This document shows, one piece after another, positions 26,577-35,037 of a stretch of DNA of 64,000 bases (its first letter is position 1; every line of letters begins with the position of its first letter). The stretch spans positions 1 to 64,000 of the forward strand of contig NZ_SKCG01000001.1 of NCBI RefSeq assembly GCF_005434915.1, read 5' to 3'. The notes beneath the pieces are model-generated. The model saw nothing but the letters and a program-made list of their open reading frames with translations. It did not search any database and was not told the origin of the DNA. Source of the stretch: Aurantiacibacter suaedae (GTDB lineage Bacteria > Pseudomonadota > Alphaproteobacteria > Sphingomonadales > Sphingomonadaceae). A program made the position numbers and the translations under genes.

Positions 26577-27124
26577 CGCGGCACCAAAGAGAAGGTGGTG
26601 CCCGCGCTGGTCACCTCCAGCTTTTCGCCGCCTGCAGCCAGAGCGTGCTCGGCCAGCTGGAGCCAAGTCGCCCGGTCGAGCCGCGCTTCGGTGCCGTGGC
26701 GCACGGCGAGATAGATCGCGGGGCACTCGGGATCGCCCTCGGCGCGCAAGGGGTGATCGGGGCCAGCGACGACCAGCTCATCGGTGTTGAGGCGGAAGGC
26801 CAACGCACCTTGCGCGATCTTCAGGTCCACCGCGATAAAAGCCGCATCGTCCACCGCGATTGCCTGCCGGCATTGCGGGGTCATCAGCCAGTGCTGGCCG
26901 CCATCATCCTTGACCAGCAGCGAGGAGAAGGCGCGCACCATGGCGGGGCGGTTGATAGGGCTGCCATCGTGGAACCACGTGCCGTCGGCGGCGATCCGCA
27001 TCAGGCTGTCGATTTCCTCGCTCGGGGACCAGCGCTCGACCGGTGGCAGGCGGCGTTCTTCCACGGCACGGGCAATCTGCTCGAGCGAGAGAGAGGCAAG
27101 ATCGGGCGGGGCTTCGTATGGCAT
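26573..27124 (-). CDS. DUF1285 domain protein
   Basis: 183 aa. DUF1285 pattern: PPVERWSPSEEIDSLMRIAA, GTWFHDGSPINRPAMVRAFS, LLVKDDGGQHWLMTP and VDDAAFIAVDL. Two-domain beta-rich fold of unknown function, often found beside Nudix and CCA genes in alphaproteobacteria, as here. Coupled to the Nudix gene by a 4-bp overlap. The Arg-rich extension upstream of 27124 is a shadow frame. Confidence 0.88.
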   Translation of the reverse strand: MPYEAPPDLASLSLEQIARAVEERRLPPVERWSPSEEIDSLMRIAADGTWFHDGSPINRPAMVRAFSSLLVKDDGGQHWLMTPQCRQAIAVDDAAFIAVDLKIAQGALAFRLNTDELVVAGPDHPLRAEGDPECPAIYLAVRHGTEARLDRATWLQLAEHALAAGGEKLEVTSAGTTFSLVPR

Positions 27125-27153
27125 GGCTGTGAAATTAGCGATGCCAGAGAGCG

Positions 27154-27678
27154 TCAGCCGATCCAAGGCCCCAGCGTGCCCTTTTCCGGCAATACGCCCA
27201 CATTGGGCGCGCGCACGAGCAGACGGGCCTTGTCGTAAGGGCCGGGCAGCGACCACCCCTGCGTGGGTGCGGCGACGAAGCCGAAGCGGCCATAGTACGG
27301 CGCATCTCCGATCAGCACCTGCGGCAAGGCGGCGGCGGGATCGAGGCTGGAGGCCATAGCCATCATCAATGTGGTGCCGAAACCTTCGCTCTGCCGCTCG
27401 GGCACGACGGCGACCGGGCCGACCATCAGCATCGGGTGGCGGCGGCCAGCCTCGTCTGTCAGCGCGATGGGATAGACCTGGATCGAGCCGACCAGCAATT
27501 CCTGCTCGTCGATGGCGGCAAAGCTCAGCGCGGGCAGCCACTCGGTACCCTCGCGCACCTTGTAGGCAGTGCGCTCATGGCGATCCGGCCCGAACGCACG
27601 GTCGAGCAGTTGCTCGACCATTGCGGGATCGACGGCGCTCAGTGGCACCATTGTGGTGGGGGCAAGAGAATCGGCCAT
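27154..27678 (-). CDS. GNAT family N-acetyltransferase
   Basis: 174 aa. The acetyl-CoA-binding motif A is VGPVAVVPERQSEGFGTTLM (about residues 85-104), and VLIGDAPYYGRFGFVAAPTQ resembles YhbS-type acetyltransferases. The target is unknown. The ATG ending at 27678 is preferred over an upstream in-frame start at 27717 whose added residues are Arg-rich. Lies 29 bp upstream of the DUF1285 gene, possibly one transcript. Confidence 0.88.
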   Translation of the reverse strand: MADSLAPTTMVPLSAVDPAMVEQLLDRAFGPDRHERTAYKVREGTEWLPALSFAAIDEQELLVGSIQVYPIALTDEAGRRHPMLMVGPVAVVPERQSEGFGTTLMMAMASSLDPAAALPQVLIGDAPYYGRFGFVAAPTQGWSLPGPYDKARLLVRAPNVGVLPEKGTLGPWIG

Positions 27679-27731
27679 AGGACGCGCGCGATTAAGAGCG
27701 CGCGCCACCGCCTGCAATCGATTTGTGCGCC

Positions 27732-28922
27732 TCAGCTCGCGGGGGTGAGGCGCAGCAGCCGCCCGTTGTCGCCGTCTTCGATCACCCAGATTGCGCCGTC
27801 GCTCGCCTCCACGATATCGCGCAGCCGCTTGGGGAAGGCATAGCGCGCTTCCTCGGTCGCGGCGTTGTTGGCGGCATCGAGAGCAAGGCGCACGATGCTG
27901 GTGGTGGCGAGGTTCGCGATCAGGATCTGCCCCTGCCAGTCGGCAAACATTTCGCCTTCGTAGAAGATCATGTCGCCCGGCGCGATGACCGGGGTCCAGA
28001 AGATCGCGGGCTTGGTGAAGCCATCGTCTGCCGTGTGGTTGGGGATGTCGTCGCCGTTGTAGTTAACGCCGTTGGAACGGGCGGGCCAGCCGTAGTTCGC
28101 GCCTTCGACAACGAGGTTCAGCTCGTCGCCGCCGCGTGGCCCGTGTTCAAGCTCCCACAGGTTGCCCGCCGCGTCGAACTTGAGGCCGAGGATGTTGCGC
28201 TGGCCATAGGTCCAGATCTGGTCGGTCGGGCTGCCTTCTTCGGCGAACGGGTTGCCCGCCGCCGGGGTGCCGTCGAGATTCAGGCGCAGCACAGCGCCGA
28301 GGTTGTTGGTGCGATCCTGCGCCGGGTCTTGCTGCTGGCGGTCGCCGCTTGAGAGGAATAGGTACTGTCCGTCCGGCGAAAAGGCGATCTTGTGGCTGAA
28401 ATGGCCGTTGCTTTCGATAGCGAGGCTTTGCTGCCAGATCTGGGTGAAGCCCTCGATGGCGCAGCTATCCTCGCCGCAGACCAGCTTGCCCCGGCCGAGC
28501 GCGGCGCGGCGCGCCTCGCCCTCGTCGGCCTTGGCCCAGCTGATGTAGACGGTGCCGCTCGTCGCATAATCCGGCGCGAAGACCACGTCGCCAAGCCCGC
28601 CTTGTCCGCCATAGGCGACCTCGGGAAGGCCGCTCGTAATCTCAAGAACGCTGCCATCGGCGGGGCGGAACAGCTTTGCGGTGCCTGCCTTCTCGGTGAT
28701 GAAGAGATTGCCGGTGCCCGGCTCCTCGGCAATCGCCCAGGGCTCGGCAAAGGTGCCGTGGCTTGTGACGGCGAAGGTGGCCTCGTCTTCCAGCGTTATC
28801 GGCTCTCCCCCGGAAACGGGGGCAGGTTCCTGAGCGGTGCTATCCCCGGCACCAAGGCCCCCGCAGCTTGCGAGGATGAACGAGACGGTCAACAATGGCG
28901 TGGAAAGGATCGACTGGCGCAT
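27732..28922 (-). CDS. PQQ-dependent sugar (aldose) dehydrogenase, lipoprotein
   Basis: 396 aa. Signal peptide with lipobox FILASCGG, then the GSDH beta-propeller: EPWAIAEEPGTGNLFITEKA, GGQGGLGDVVFAPDY, GHFSHKIAFSPDGQYLFLSS, RNILGLKFDAAGNLWELEHG, PRGGDELNLVVEGANYGWP. These match soluble aldose sugar dehydrogenases (YliI type), which oxidise sugars in the periplasm with PQQ. Natural substrate unknown. Its start codon overlaps that of rnhB on the other strand. Confidence 0.9.
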   Translation of the reverse strand: MRQSILSTPLLTVSFILASCGGLGAGDSTAQEPAPVSGGEPITLEDEATFAVTSHGTFAEPWAIAEEPGTGNLFITEKAGTAKLFRPADGSVLEITSGLPEVAYGGQGGLGDVVFAPDYATSGTVYISWAKADEGEARRAALGRGKLVCGEDSCAIEGFTQIWQQSLAIESNGHFSHKIAFSPDGQYLFLSSGDRQQQDPAQDRTNNLGAVLRLNLDGTPAAGNPFAEEGSPTDQIWTYGQRNILGLKFDAAGNLWELEHGPRGGDELNLVVEGANYGWPARSNGVNYNGDDIPNHTADDGFTKPAIFWTPVIAPGDMIFYEGEMFADWQGQILIANLATTSIVRLALDAANNAATEEARYAFPKRLRDIVEASDGAIWVIEDGDNGRLLRLTPAS

Positions 28923-29568
28923 GGTTTTCGGCACTCCGTTATCCGGCTTCGAACGCCGCTTTGCAACGCCCGGCTGCATTGCCGGGATCGACGAGGCGGG
29001 GCGCGGGCCGCTGGCTGGTCCTGTTGTGGCCGCTGCCGTGGTCCTGTGCAAGCCTTCGCCAGACGGGTTGGGCGATTCCAAGAAGTTGACCGCGCGCCGC
29101 CGCGCCGTGCTCGAACAGGACATCCGCCAGTCCTGCGCGTTCGGGATCGGGGTGGTCGATGCCGACACAATCGACCGGATCAATATCTTTGCCGCCACCA
29201 TGCTGGCCATGGCGCAGGCGATGGAGCGGCTGTGCGCGGTGATAGGCTGTGACCCTGCCGAGGCGCTGATCGACGGCAACCTGACGCCCGCCGGTCGCAC
29301 CGAAAGCTGGCGCTGGCCTGCGCGCGCGATCGTGGGCGGCGACGGCAGCGAACCGGCCATCGGCGCGGCCTCGATCCTGGCCAAGGAATATCGCGACCGG
29401 CTGATGTGCGAAGCGGCGCTTGCGCACCCGCATTATGGGTGGGAGCGCAACAAGGGCTATGGCACGAAGGAACACAGCGAAGCGCTGCGCATTCATGGGC
29501 CAAGCCCGCTGCACCGCCGCAGCTTTGCCCCTGTCGCCCAGCTCGAAATGCCCCTGCAGGAAGCGTAA
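28921..29568 (+). CDS. rnhB: Ribonuclease HII
   Basis: 215 aa. Removes ribonucleotides from DNA and RNA primers. Catalytic acidic residues are in CIAGIDEAGRGPLAGPVVAA (DE), the middle ALIDGN, and GAASILAKEYRDRLMCE. The ATG at 28921 is chosen, with GGAAAGGA just upstream; the frame is open to 28837. RNase HII is often next to ccrM in alphaproteobacteria; here a Ca2+/cation antiporter gene intervenes. Confidence 0.95.
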   Translation: MVFGTPLSGFERRFATPGCIAGIDEAGRGPLAGPVVAAAVVLCKPSPDGLGDSKKLTARRRAVLEQDIRQSCAFGIGVVDADTIDRINIFAATMLAMAQAMERLCAVIGCDPAEALIDGNLTPAGRTESWRWPARAIVGGDGSEPAIGAASILAKEYRDRLMCEAALAHPHYGWERNKGYGTKEHSEALRIHGPSPLHRRSFAPVAQLEMPLQEA

Positions 29569-29572
29569 CCGG

Positions 29573-30499
29573 ATGATCTTTTCGATTCTTGCCGTGTTCG
29601 GCGGTCTCGTTGCCCTCGCGCTCGGCGGCGAACTGCTGGTGCGTGGAGCCGTGGGCATTTCGAAGATGCTCGGCATTTCGCCGCTTATTACCGGTCTGGT
29701 GGTGGTCGGTGCGGCGACCTCGATGCCTGAACTGGTGGCGAGCGTGCAGGCGGCCATGCTCGGATCGCCGGGGATCGCCTGGGGCAATATCGTCGGCTCG
29801 AACATCGCCAATTCGCTGCTGATCTTGGGAGCAGGCGCCCTGATCGCGCCGATAGCCATGCGCGGGATCGGCAAGCGCGACGCGCTGATCGGGCTGGTGG
29901 CGGCGCTGTTCTTGTGGCTGGCGACCTATGCGCAGTGGGCCTCGCCCATGCTAGGCGCGGCGCTGCTGGCGGCGCTGGTGGTCTATATCCTGTGGCGCCT
30001 GCGGCAATTGCCCGAAACCGGCGAGGACGATGGAGACGGTGAGGGCGATCCGATCTGGTGGCTGGCGCTGCTGCAATTCGGTGGCGGCTTGGCCGCGCTA
30101 GTCGGCGGCGGCGATCTGCTGGTGGGCGGGGCCATCGAACTGGCTGAGATGGCGGGCGTTTCGCAGACCGCCATCGGCCTCACCGTGGTGGCGGTGGGAA
30201 CTTCGCTGCCCGAACTCGCCGCCACCGCCGCAGCCGCTTTGCGCGGTCGTAGCGAACTGGCGATTGGCAATGTGGTCGGCTCCAACCTGTTCAACCTGCT
30301 GCTGATCGGCGGCGTCACCATGACCATCGCCCCGCAGCCGATCCCCTTCGAGCTGGCCGACATCGAATGGCCGGTGCTGGTGGCGAGCGCGCTGCTGATC
30401 CTGGGCCTGTGCCGCTATGCCAGCCGATTGGGGCGGGGGCTGGGCGCGCTGCTGCTCGCTGCATTCGCCGCCAACACGGCGCTGGTCTTCGCGCTTTAG
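29573..30499 (+). CDS. CaCA-family calcium/sodium antiporter
   Basis: 308 aa, about ten membrane helices in two inverted halves, each with an alpha-repeat: GLVVVGAATSMPELVASVQA and WGNIVGSNIANSLLILG in the first; IGLTVVAVGTSLPELAATAA and IGNVVGSNLFNLLLIGG in the second. This is the YrbG/Na+-Ca2+ exchanger pattern. An acidic loop (GEDDGDGEGD) joins the halves. Starts 4 bases after rnhB ends, so probably co-transcribed. Confidence 0.92.
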   Translation: MIFSILAVFGGLVALALGGELLVRGAVGISKMLGISPLITGLVVVGAATSMPELVASVQAAMLGSPGIAWGNIVGSNIANSLLILGAGALIAPIAMRGIGKRDALIGLVAALFLWLATYAQWASPMLGAALLAALVVYILWRLRQLPETGEDDGDGEGDPIWWLALLQFGGGLAALVGGGDLLVGGAIELAEMAGVSQTAIGLTVVAVGTSLPELAATAAAALRGRSELAIGNVVGSNLFNLLLIGGVTMTIAPQPIPFELADIEWPVLVASALLILGLCRYASRLGRGLGALLLAAFAANTALVFAL

Positions 30500-30528
30500 A
30501 AAAATAATTCGCGCGATTTCCGGAGCGC

Positions 30529-30682
30529 GAGTCCGCGGCGCCACACCCCATCATGTCGAGTCCTGCTGCCAGAGCGGGACTCAATATATGGTGTCATTCC
30601 CCTTTCGTTCGCCCGAGTCGCACCCTGCATTTTGGGGTCTGGCTTCGCTCACGCCACCTTGACTGGCGAGTCGCTAGGACTC
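30529..30682. promoter_or_regulatory. Cluster of six GANTC (CcrM target) sites upstream of ccrM
   Basis: GAGTC or GACTC at 30529, 30558, 30578, 30615, 30668 and 30678 (first base given), i.e. six sites in 154 bp where chance predicts fewer than one. They lie between the antiporter gene and ccrM, whose product methylates this very motif. A role in methylation-dependent promoter control of ccrM is inferred from Caulobacter, where two such sites lie in the ccrM leader. Confidence 0.75.
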
Positions 30683-30689
30683 ACAAGCT

Positions 30690-30698
30690 TGTGGATAA
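30690..30698 (-). promoter_or_regulatory. Perfect DnaA box upstream of ccrM
   Basis: TGTGGATAA, the exact complement of the 9-base DnaA box TTATCCACA, ends 18 bases before the ccrM start codon and directly after the last GANTC site. One match could arise by chance in 64 kb at modest odds, but the position in a replication-linked gene is notable. Confidence 0.6.
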
Positions 30699-30710
30699 GC
30701 GAGGGATTGA

Positions 30711-31853
<1,143 letters not shown>

Positions 31854-31875
31854 TCGAACACTGAAGGCGGCTCGG

Positions 31876-33006
31876 TCACGCGCGGGCAGGGCAGAACCCG
31901 GGGCGAACCACCCCGGCCGCCATCGCAATGGCGGCAAAGGCGATGATCGCCGTCCCCATACCGGGTCCGCTCAGCAGCAGGCCAAAGAGGGAAGCCCCGA
32001 CAGTCTGCCCGATGGCAAGGGTCAGGAAACCGATCGTCAAGCCGGTTGCGGGGCGCTCCGGTAGGGCTTGCACGCCCCAGATTAGATAGACGCCGGTCAG
32101 CATGACGTAAGCGGCACCGAAAAGCGCTCCACTTGCCAGCACCAGTCCGGCCATTGCCACACCGGACCCGACTGCCGCGATTGTAGCTGCAACAGCACCG
32201 CAGAATAGCAGATGGATGCGCTGGAGGCCGAAGCGCGACACAAGGCTGCCGGCCCACGCCCCGATAATTCCTCCTGTCCCGATGCCGCTCCAAAGAATGG
32301 CCGTTCCGGTCGGGCCCCAACCCAAGTTTTGCGAGACGAGTTGCCCGCCGAACGACCAGATCGCAGTGCTCGCCATGCCGATCAGGAAAGTGGCGACGAT
32401 CAAGGAGCCGAGGGGCTTCGTAATCCGGGGCAGGCCGATTGAGGAAGGGCTGCCGCGAGTAGGCGGCAAAGCGACGGAGGCGACAGCCGCCAGAACGACC
32501 GCCAATCCAGCGAAAATCGCAAATGTCGTTCGCCACTGCCCGTTCATGGCAAGCGCGATCGGGCCGGACAGGGCGACACCCGCGCTCGTCCCCGCATTGA
32601 TAAATGTGTTCGTCGCATCTTGCCGGTCGGCGCGAACAGCGGCGACGACAGCCGCCGCCATCGGTGGAGAGGCAAGACCCGTGCTCAACCCGGCGACGAT
32701 TACGGCGAATGCCAGGAAGGCAGGAGACGGAGCCAGTGCGATCCCGGCCATGCCAATCGCGGCGAGCATTGCCGCCGATATCGCCACGATCCGCGCCCCA
32801 AGCCGTTCAGTGAGGGCCGCTGCAGCTATGATCGCAATACAGTAACCGGCAAACGACCCGCCCGAGATCACGCCGCTTAATGACGCGCCAAGGTCAAGCT
32901 CGGCATCGATCTGCGGCAGGAACAAGCCAAAGGCGAACCGCGCAAAGCCGTAGCACAGCGCGATCAAGCCAAATCCGGTCGCGCCTACGCGAAGTGTTGG
33001 GGTCAT
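31876..33006 (-). CDS. MFS transporter (YbfB/YjiJ-like)
   Basis: 376 aa with about twelve hydrophobic helices. N-terminal GLIALCYGFARFAFGLFLPQ and the loop-2/3 region ALTERLGARIVA fit small MFS drug or metabolite exporters of the YbfB type. The gene overlaps the preceding TetR gene by four bases (ATGA), so the two form one operon and the regulator probably controls this exporter. Substrate not known. Confidence 0.88.
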   Translation of the reverse strand: MTPTLRVGATGFGLIALCYGFARFAFGLFLPQIDAELDLGASLSGVISGGSFAGYCIAIIAAAALTERLGARIVAISAAMLAAIGMAGIALAPSPAFLAFAVIVAGLSTGLASPPMAAAVVAAVRADRQDATNTFINAGTSAGVALSGPIALAMNGQWRTTFAIFAGLAVVLAAVASVALPPTRGSPSSIGLPRITKPLGSLIVATFLIGMASTAIWSFGGQLVSQNLGWGPTGTAILWSGIGTGGIIGAWAGSLVSRFGLQRIHLLFCGAVAATIAAVGSGVAMAGLVLASGALFGAAYVMLTGVYLIWGVQALPERPATGLTIGFLTLAIGQTVGASLFGLLLSGPGMGTAIIAFAAIAMAAGVVRPGFCPARA

Positions 33007-33521
33007 CTTCGCGCATCAACCAACAGACCAGCGGCGGAGCGAGCTGCCGATACTGCCGTTACGCCACGATACACTGCGGCGTGTGTCGCTCCCTCCGCGA
33101 GAATAAGAATCTGTTCGGCGAGAGCCGGATCCTCGTGGCCGAGGTCCGCAGCAACGATTTTATGAATGCGATGCCGGAACGCCGTCTTGTGAGCAGTGAC
33201 AGCCGCGGCGATCTCGGGCGTATTGCCTCCGGTCTCGGCCAGTGAGCGCAGGAAAAGACACCCGCGCGCGCCCTCTGTCCGCACCCAATGCTCAACGGCG
33301 GAAAAAAGCGCATCCACGCTCTGAACCGCAATGGCTTCCATGAAGCGTCGATCACGCTCGGCCAGCACCCGGCCCATCAGCGCCGCCTTGCTGCCGACAC
33401 GTTTATAGAGTGTCCGGCTCGACATACCGGCAGCCTGAGTCAAGCTGTCCATCCCGGTCGCGCTATAGCCGTTTGTGTCGAAAAGCCGCTCAGCGGCAAT
33501 TGTGAGTTCATCGTTTGGCAT
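33003..33521 (-). CDS. TetR-family transcriptional regulator
   Basis: 172 aa. N-terminal helix-turn-helix ERLFDTNGYSATGMDSLTQA and AGMSSRTLYKRVGSKAALM; C-terminal ligand domain includes RGCLFLRSLAETGGNTPE, resembling YjdC/TetR_C-type regulators. The ATG ending at 33521 fits the usual TetR length; upstream codons to 33551 are less likely. It is first in the operon with the MFS exporter and lies just 3' of a perfect operator-like palindrome, so it is probably autoregulated. Confidence 0.92.
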   Translation of the reverse strand: MPNDELTIAAERLFDTNGYSATGMDSLTQAAGMSSRTLYKRVGSKAALMGRVLAERDRRFMEAIAVQSVDALFSAVEHWVRTEGARGCLFLRSLAETGGNTPEIAAAVTAHKTAFRHRIHKIVAADLGHEDPALAEQILILAEGATHAAVYRGVTAVSAARSAAGLLVDARR

Positions 33522-33547
33522 GACCGGAAGCGTAACTGAACGCTGAA

Positions 33548-33575
33548 GCAATGTAAAACGTTCGTTTTACATTGC
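33548..33575. promoter_or_regulatory. Operator palindrome for the TetR/MFS operon
   Basis: GCAATGTAAAACG (33548-33560), two bases TT, then the exact inverse complement (33563-33575): a perfect 13-bp inverted repeat, 26 bp upstream of the tetR start codon. Its A/T-rich core overlaps where the promoter should be, as expected for repression by the TetR protein. The assignment of this protein to this site is inferred. Confidence 0.8.
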
Positions 33576-33795
33576 AGTCGGTGTCCACTGTGGGCGCAAT
33601 TCCCGGCAATCCGCTTCGCTGGTTGAGACGAGCCGCCAACCCCCTTTCCTACGTCCCACCAGCTGTGCTTGAACCGCGCGCCAGCCGCCATTGGGTTACG
33701 CGGAACTGTGCACGAGAATGACCAGAGGGTTTTCTTCCCCTGTACTCTGTCACACCTGTAACACCCTTGCAGGAAAAGCCGCAGAAAGCTGAACA

Positions 33796-34920
33796 ATGAG
33801 TCACACCGTCTACCTCCAGCCGCTGACCACCGTGACCGGGCCACAGGCCGTCGAAGGTGATGCTGTTCGTCTAGGTGGATCAATGGTCTATGTGCGGGAG
33901 TTCGCAGTGATTGTGCGATCTGGCGGCGCGGTGGAGTCGCGGCAGGTGGTCACCCGCGAGCGGATGGACGCGGCGCTGGCGGAGCTGCCCGCCGACCTCG
34001 CAGACGAAGGCGCGGCGCAGTGGGCCGGCCTTCAGCGCGTCCACCCACCGCTGCAATGCGGTGAGCGCACGATCCGGCTAGACCAGCCGCAGGTGATGGG
34101 CATCCTCAACGTGACGCCCGACAGCTTCTCCGATGGCGGCCAGTTCATGGACGACCCCGAGGCCATGCGCGCGCAGGCCGCCACGATGCACGAAGCAGGC
34201 GCGGCCATCCTCGACATCGGCGGCGAGAGCACCCGTCCGGGCGCAGCCACGGTGTGGGAAGGCGATGAGATCAAGCGCGTCGTTCCTGCCATCGAGGTCT
34301 GCGCGGCAATGGGCGCGGCGGTAAGTGTCGACACCCGGCGACCGGCAGTGATGGAAGCGGCACTCGGCGCAGGGGCGCATGTGATCAACGATGTGTCGGC
34401 GCTGCGCCACGATCCGCGTAGTCTCGCCTATGCCGCTGCCAGCGGGGCTCCGGTGATCCTGATGCACGCGCCCGGCGCGAGCGTCGAGGCGGCTGAGGAG
34501 CTGCACAAGGACGGCACCTACACCGCCGTGGCCTTCGACGTGTTCGACTGGCTGAAAGAGCGGCGCGATGCGGCGCTGGCGGCGGGGATCGCGCGCGAGA
34601 AGATCGTGCTCGATCCGGGGGTCGGCTTCGGCAAGACGCTGGCGCAGAACCTCGCGCTGCTGAACGCGCTTCCGCTGTTCCATGCACTCGGACAGCCGCT
34701 GCTCCTGGGGGCGAGCCGCAAGCGGATGATCGGCGCGCTCAGCAACGAGGCGGCGGCGCATGAGCGGCTCGGCGGGTCGCTGACGCTTGCGCAAATAGGG
34801 ATGGACGCGGGCTATCACCTGCTGCGCGTCCACGATGTGTTCGAGACGGTGCAGGCGCGCAACGTGTGGCGCGGGCTAAGGGATGCGGCGCTTACTGACT
34901 TCAACGGGTTGGTGGCTTGA
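33796..34920 (+). CDS. folP: Dihydropteroate synthase
   Basis: 374 aa. Joins pABA to a pterin pyrophosphate in folate synthesis; the target of sulfonamides. The catalytic core begins with VMGILNVTPDSFSDGGQF near residue 100, followed by ILDIGGESTRPGAA, VSVDTRRPAVME, HVINDVSALRHD, VLDPGVGFGKTLAQN and LLGASRKRMIGAL. The extra N-terminal region of about 98 residues (with SMVYVREFAVIVRSGG) is absent from E. coli FolP (282 aa); it looks like a separate small domain seen in sphingomonad homologues (recollection). Confidence 0.94.
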   Translation: MSHTVYLQPLTTVTGPQAVEGDAVRLGGSMVYVREFAVIVRSGGAVESRQVVTRERMDAALAELPADLADEGAAQWAGLQRVHPPLQCGERTIRLDQPQVMGILNVTPDSFSDGGQFMDDPEAMRAQAATMHEAGAAILDIGGESTRPGAATVWEGDEIKRVVPAIEVCAAMGAAVSVDTRRPAVMEAALGAGAHVINDVSALRHDPRSLAYAAASGAPVILMHAPGASVEAAEELHKDGTYTAVAFDVFDWLKERRDAALAAGIAREKIVLDPGVGFGKTLAQNLALLNALPLFHALGQPLLLGASRKRMIGALSNEAAAHERLGGSLTLAQIGMDAGYHLLRVHDVFETVQARNVWRGLRDAALTDFNGLVA

Positions 34921-34930
34921 CACACAGATC

Positions 34931-34945
34931 GACCCCACAGGGGTC
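34931..34945 (+). terminator. Hairpin after folP
   Basis: GACCCC-ACA-GGGGTC, 10 bases after the folP stop. No T-run, so a weak or Rho-aided terminator. A second hairpin lies at 35007-35028. Confidence 0.45.
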
Positions 34946-35006
34946 GCAAGGGCAAGCGCCCGCCCGCAGGTGCCCCGCAGCGAAGCGGAGGGAACAGCAC
35001 CGAGGA

Positions 35007-35028
35007 CGAAAGCCCGGATGGGCTTTCG
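35007..35028. terminator. Terminator-like hairpin between folP and the sigma-54-type regulator
   Basis: CGAAAGCCC (35007-35015), loop GGAT, GGGCTTTCG (35020-35028): a perfect 9-bp stem between two convergent genes, 10 bp after the stop of the leftward regulator. Probably bidirectional; neither side has a strong T-run. Confidence 0.55.
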
Positions 35029-35037
35029 CAAAACCAA

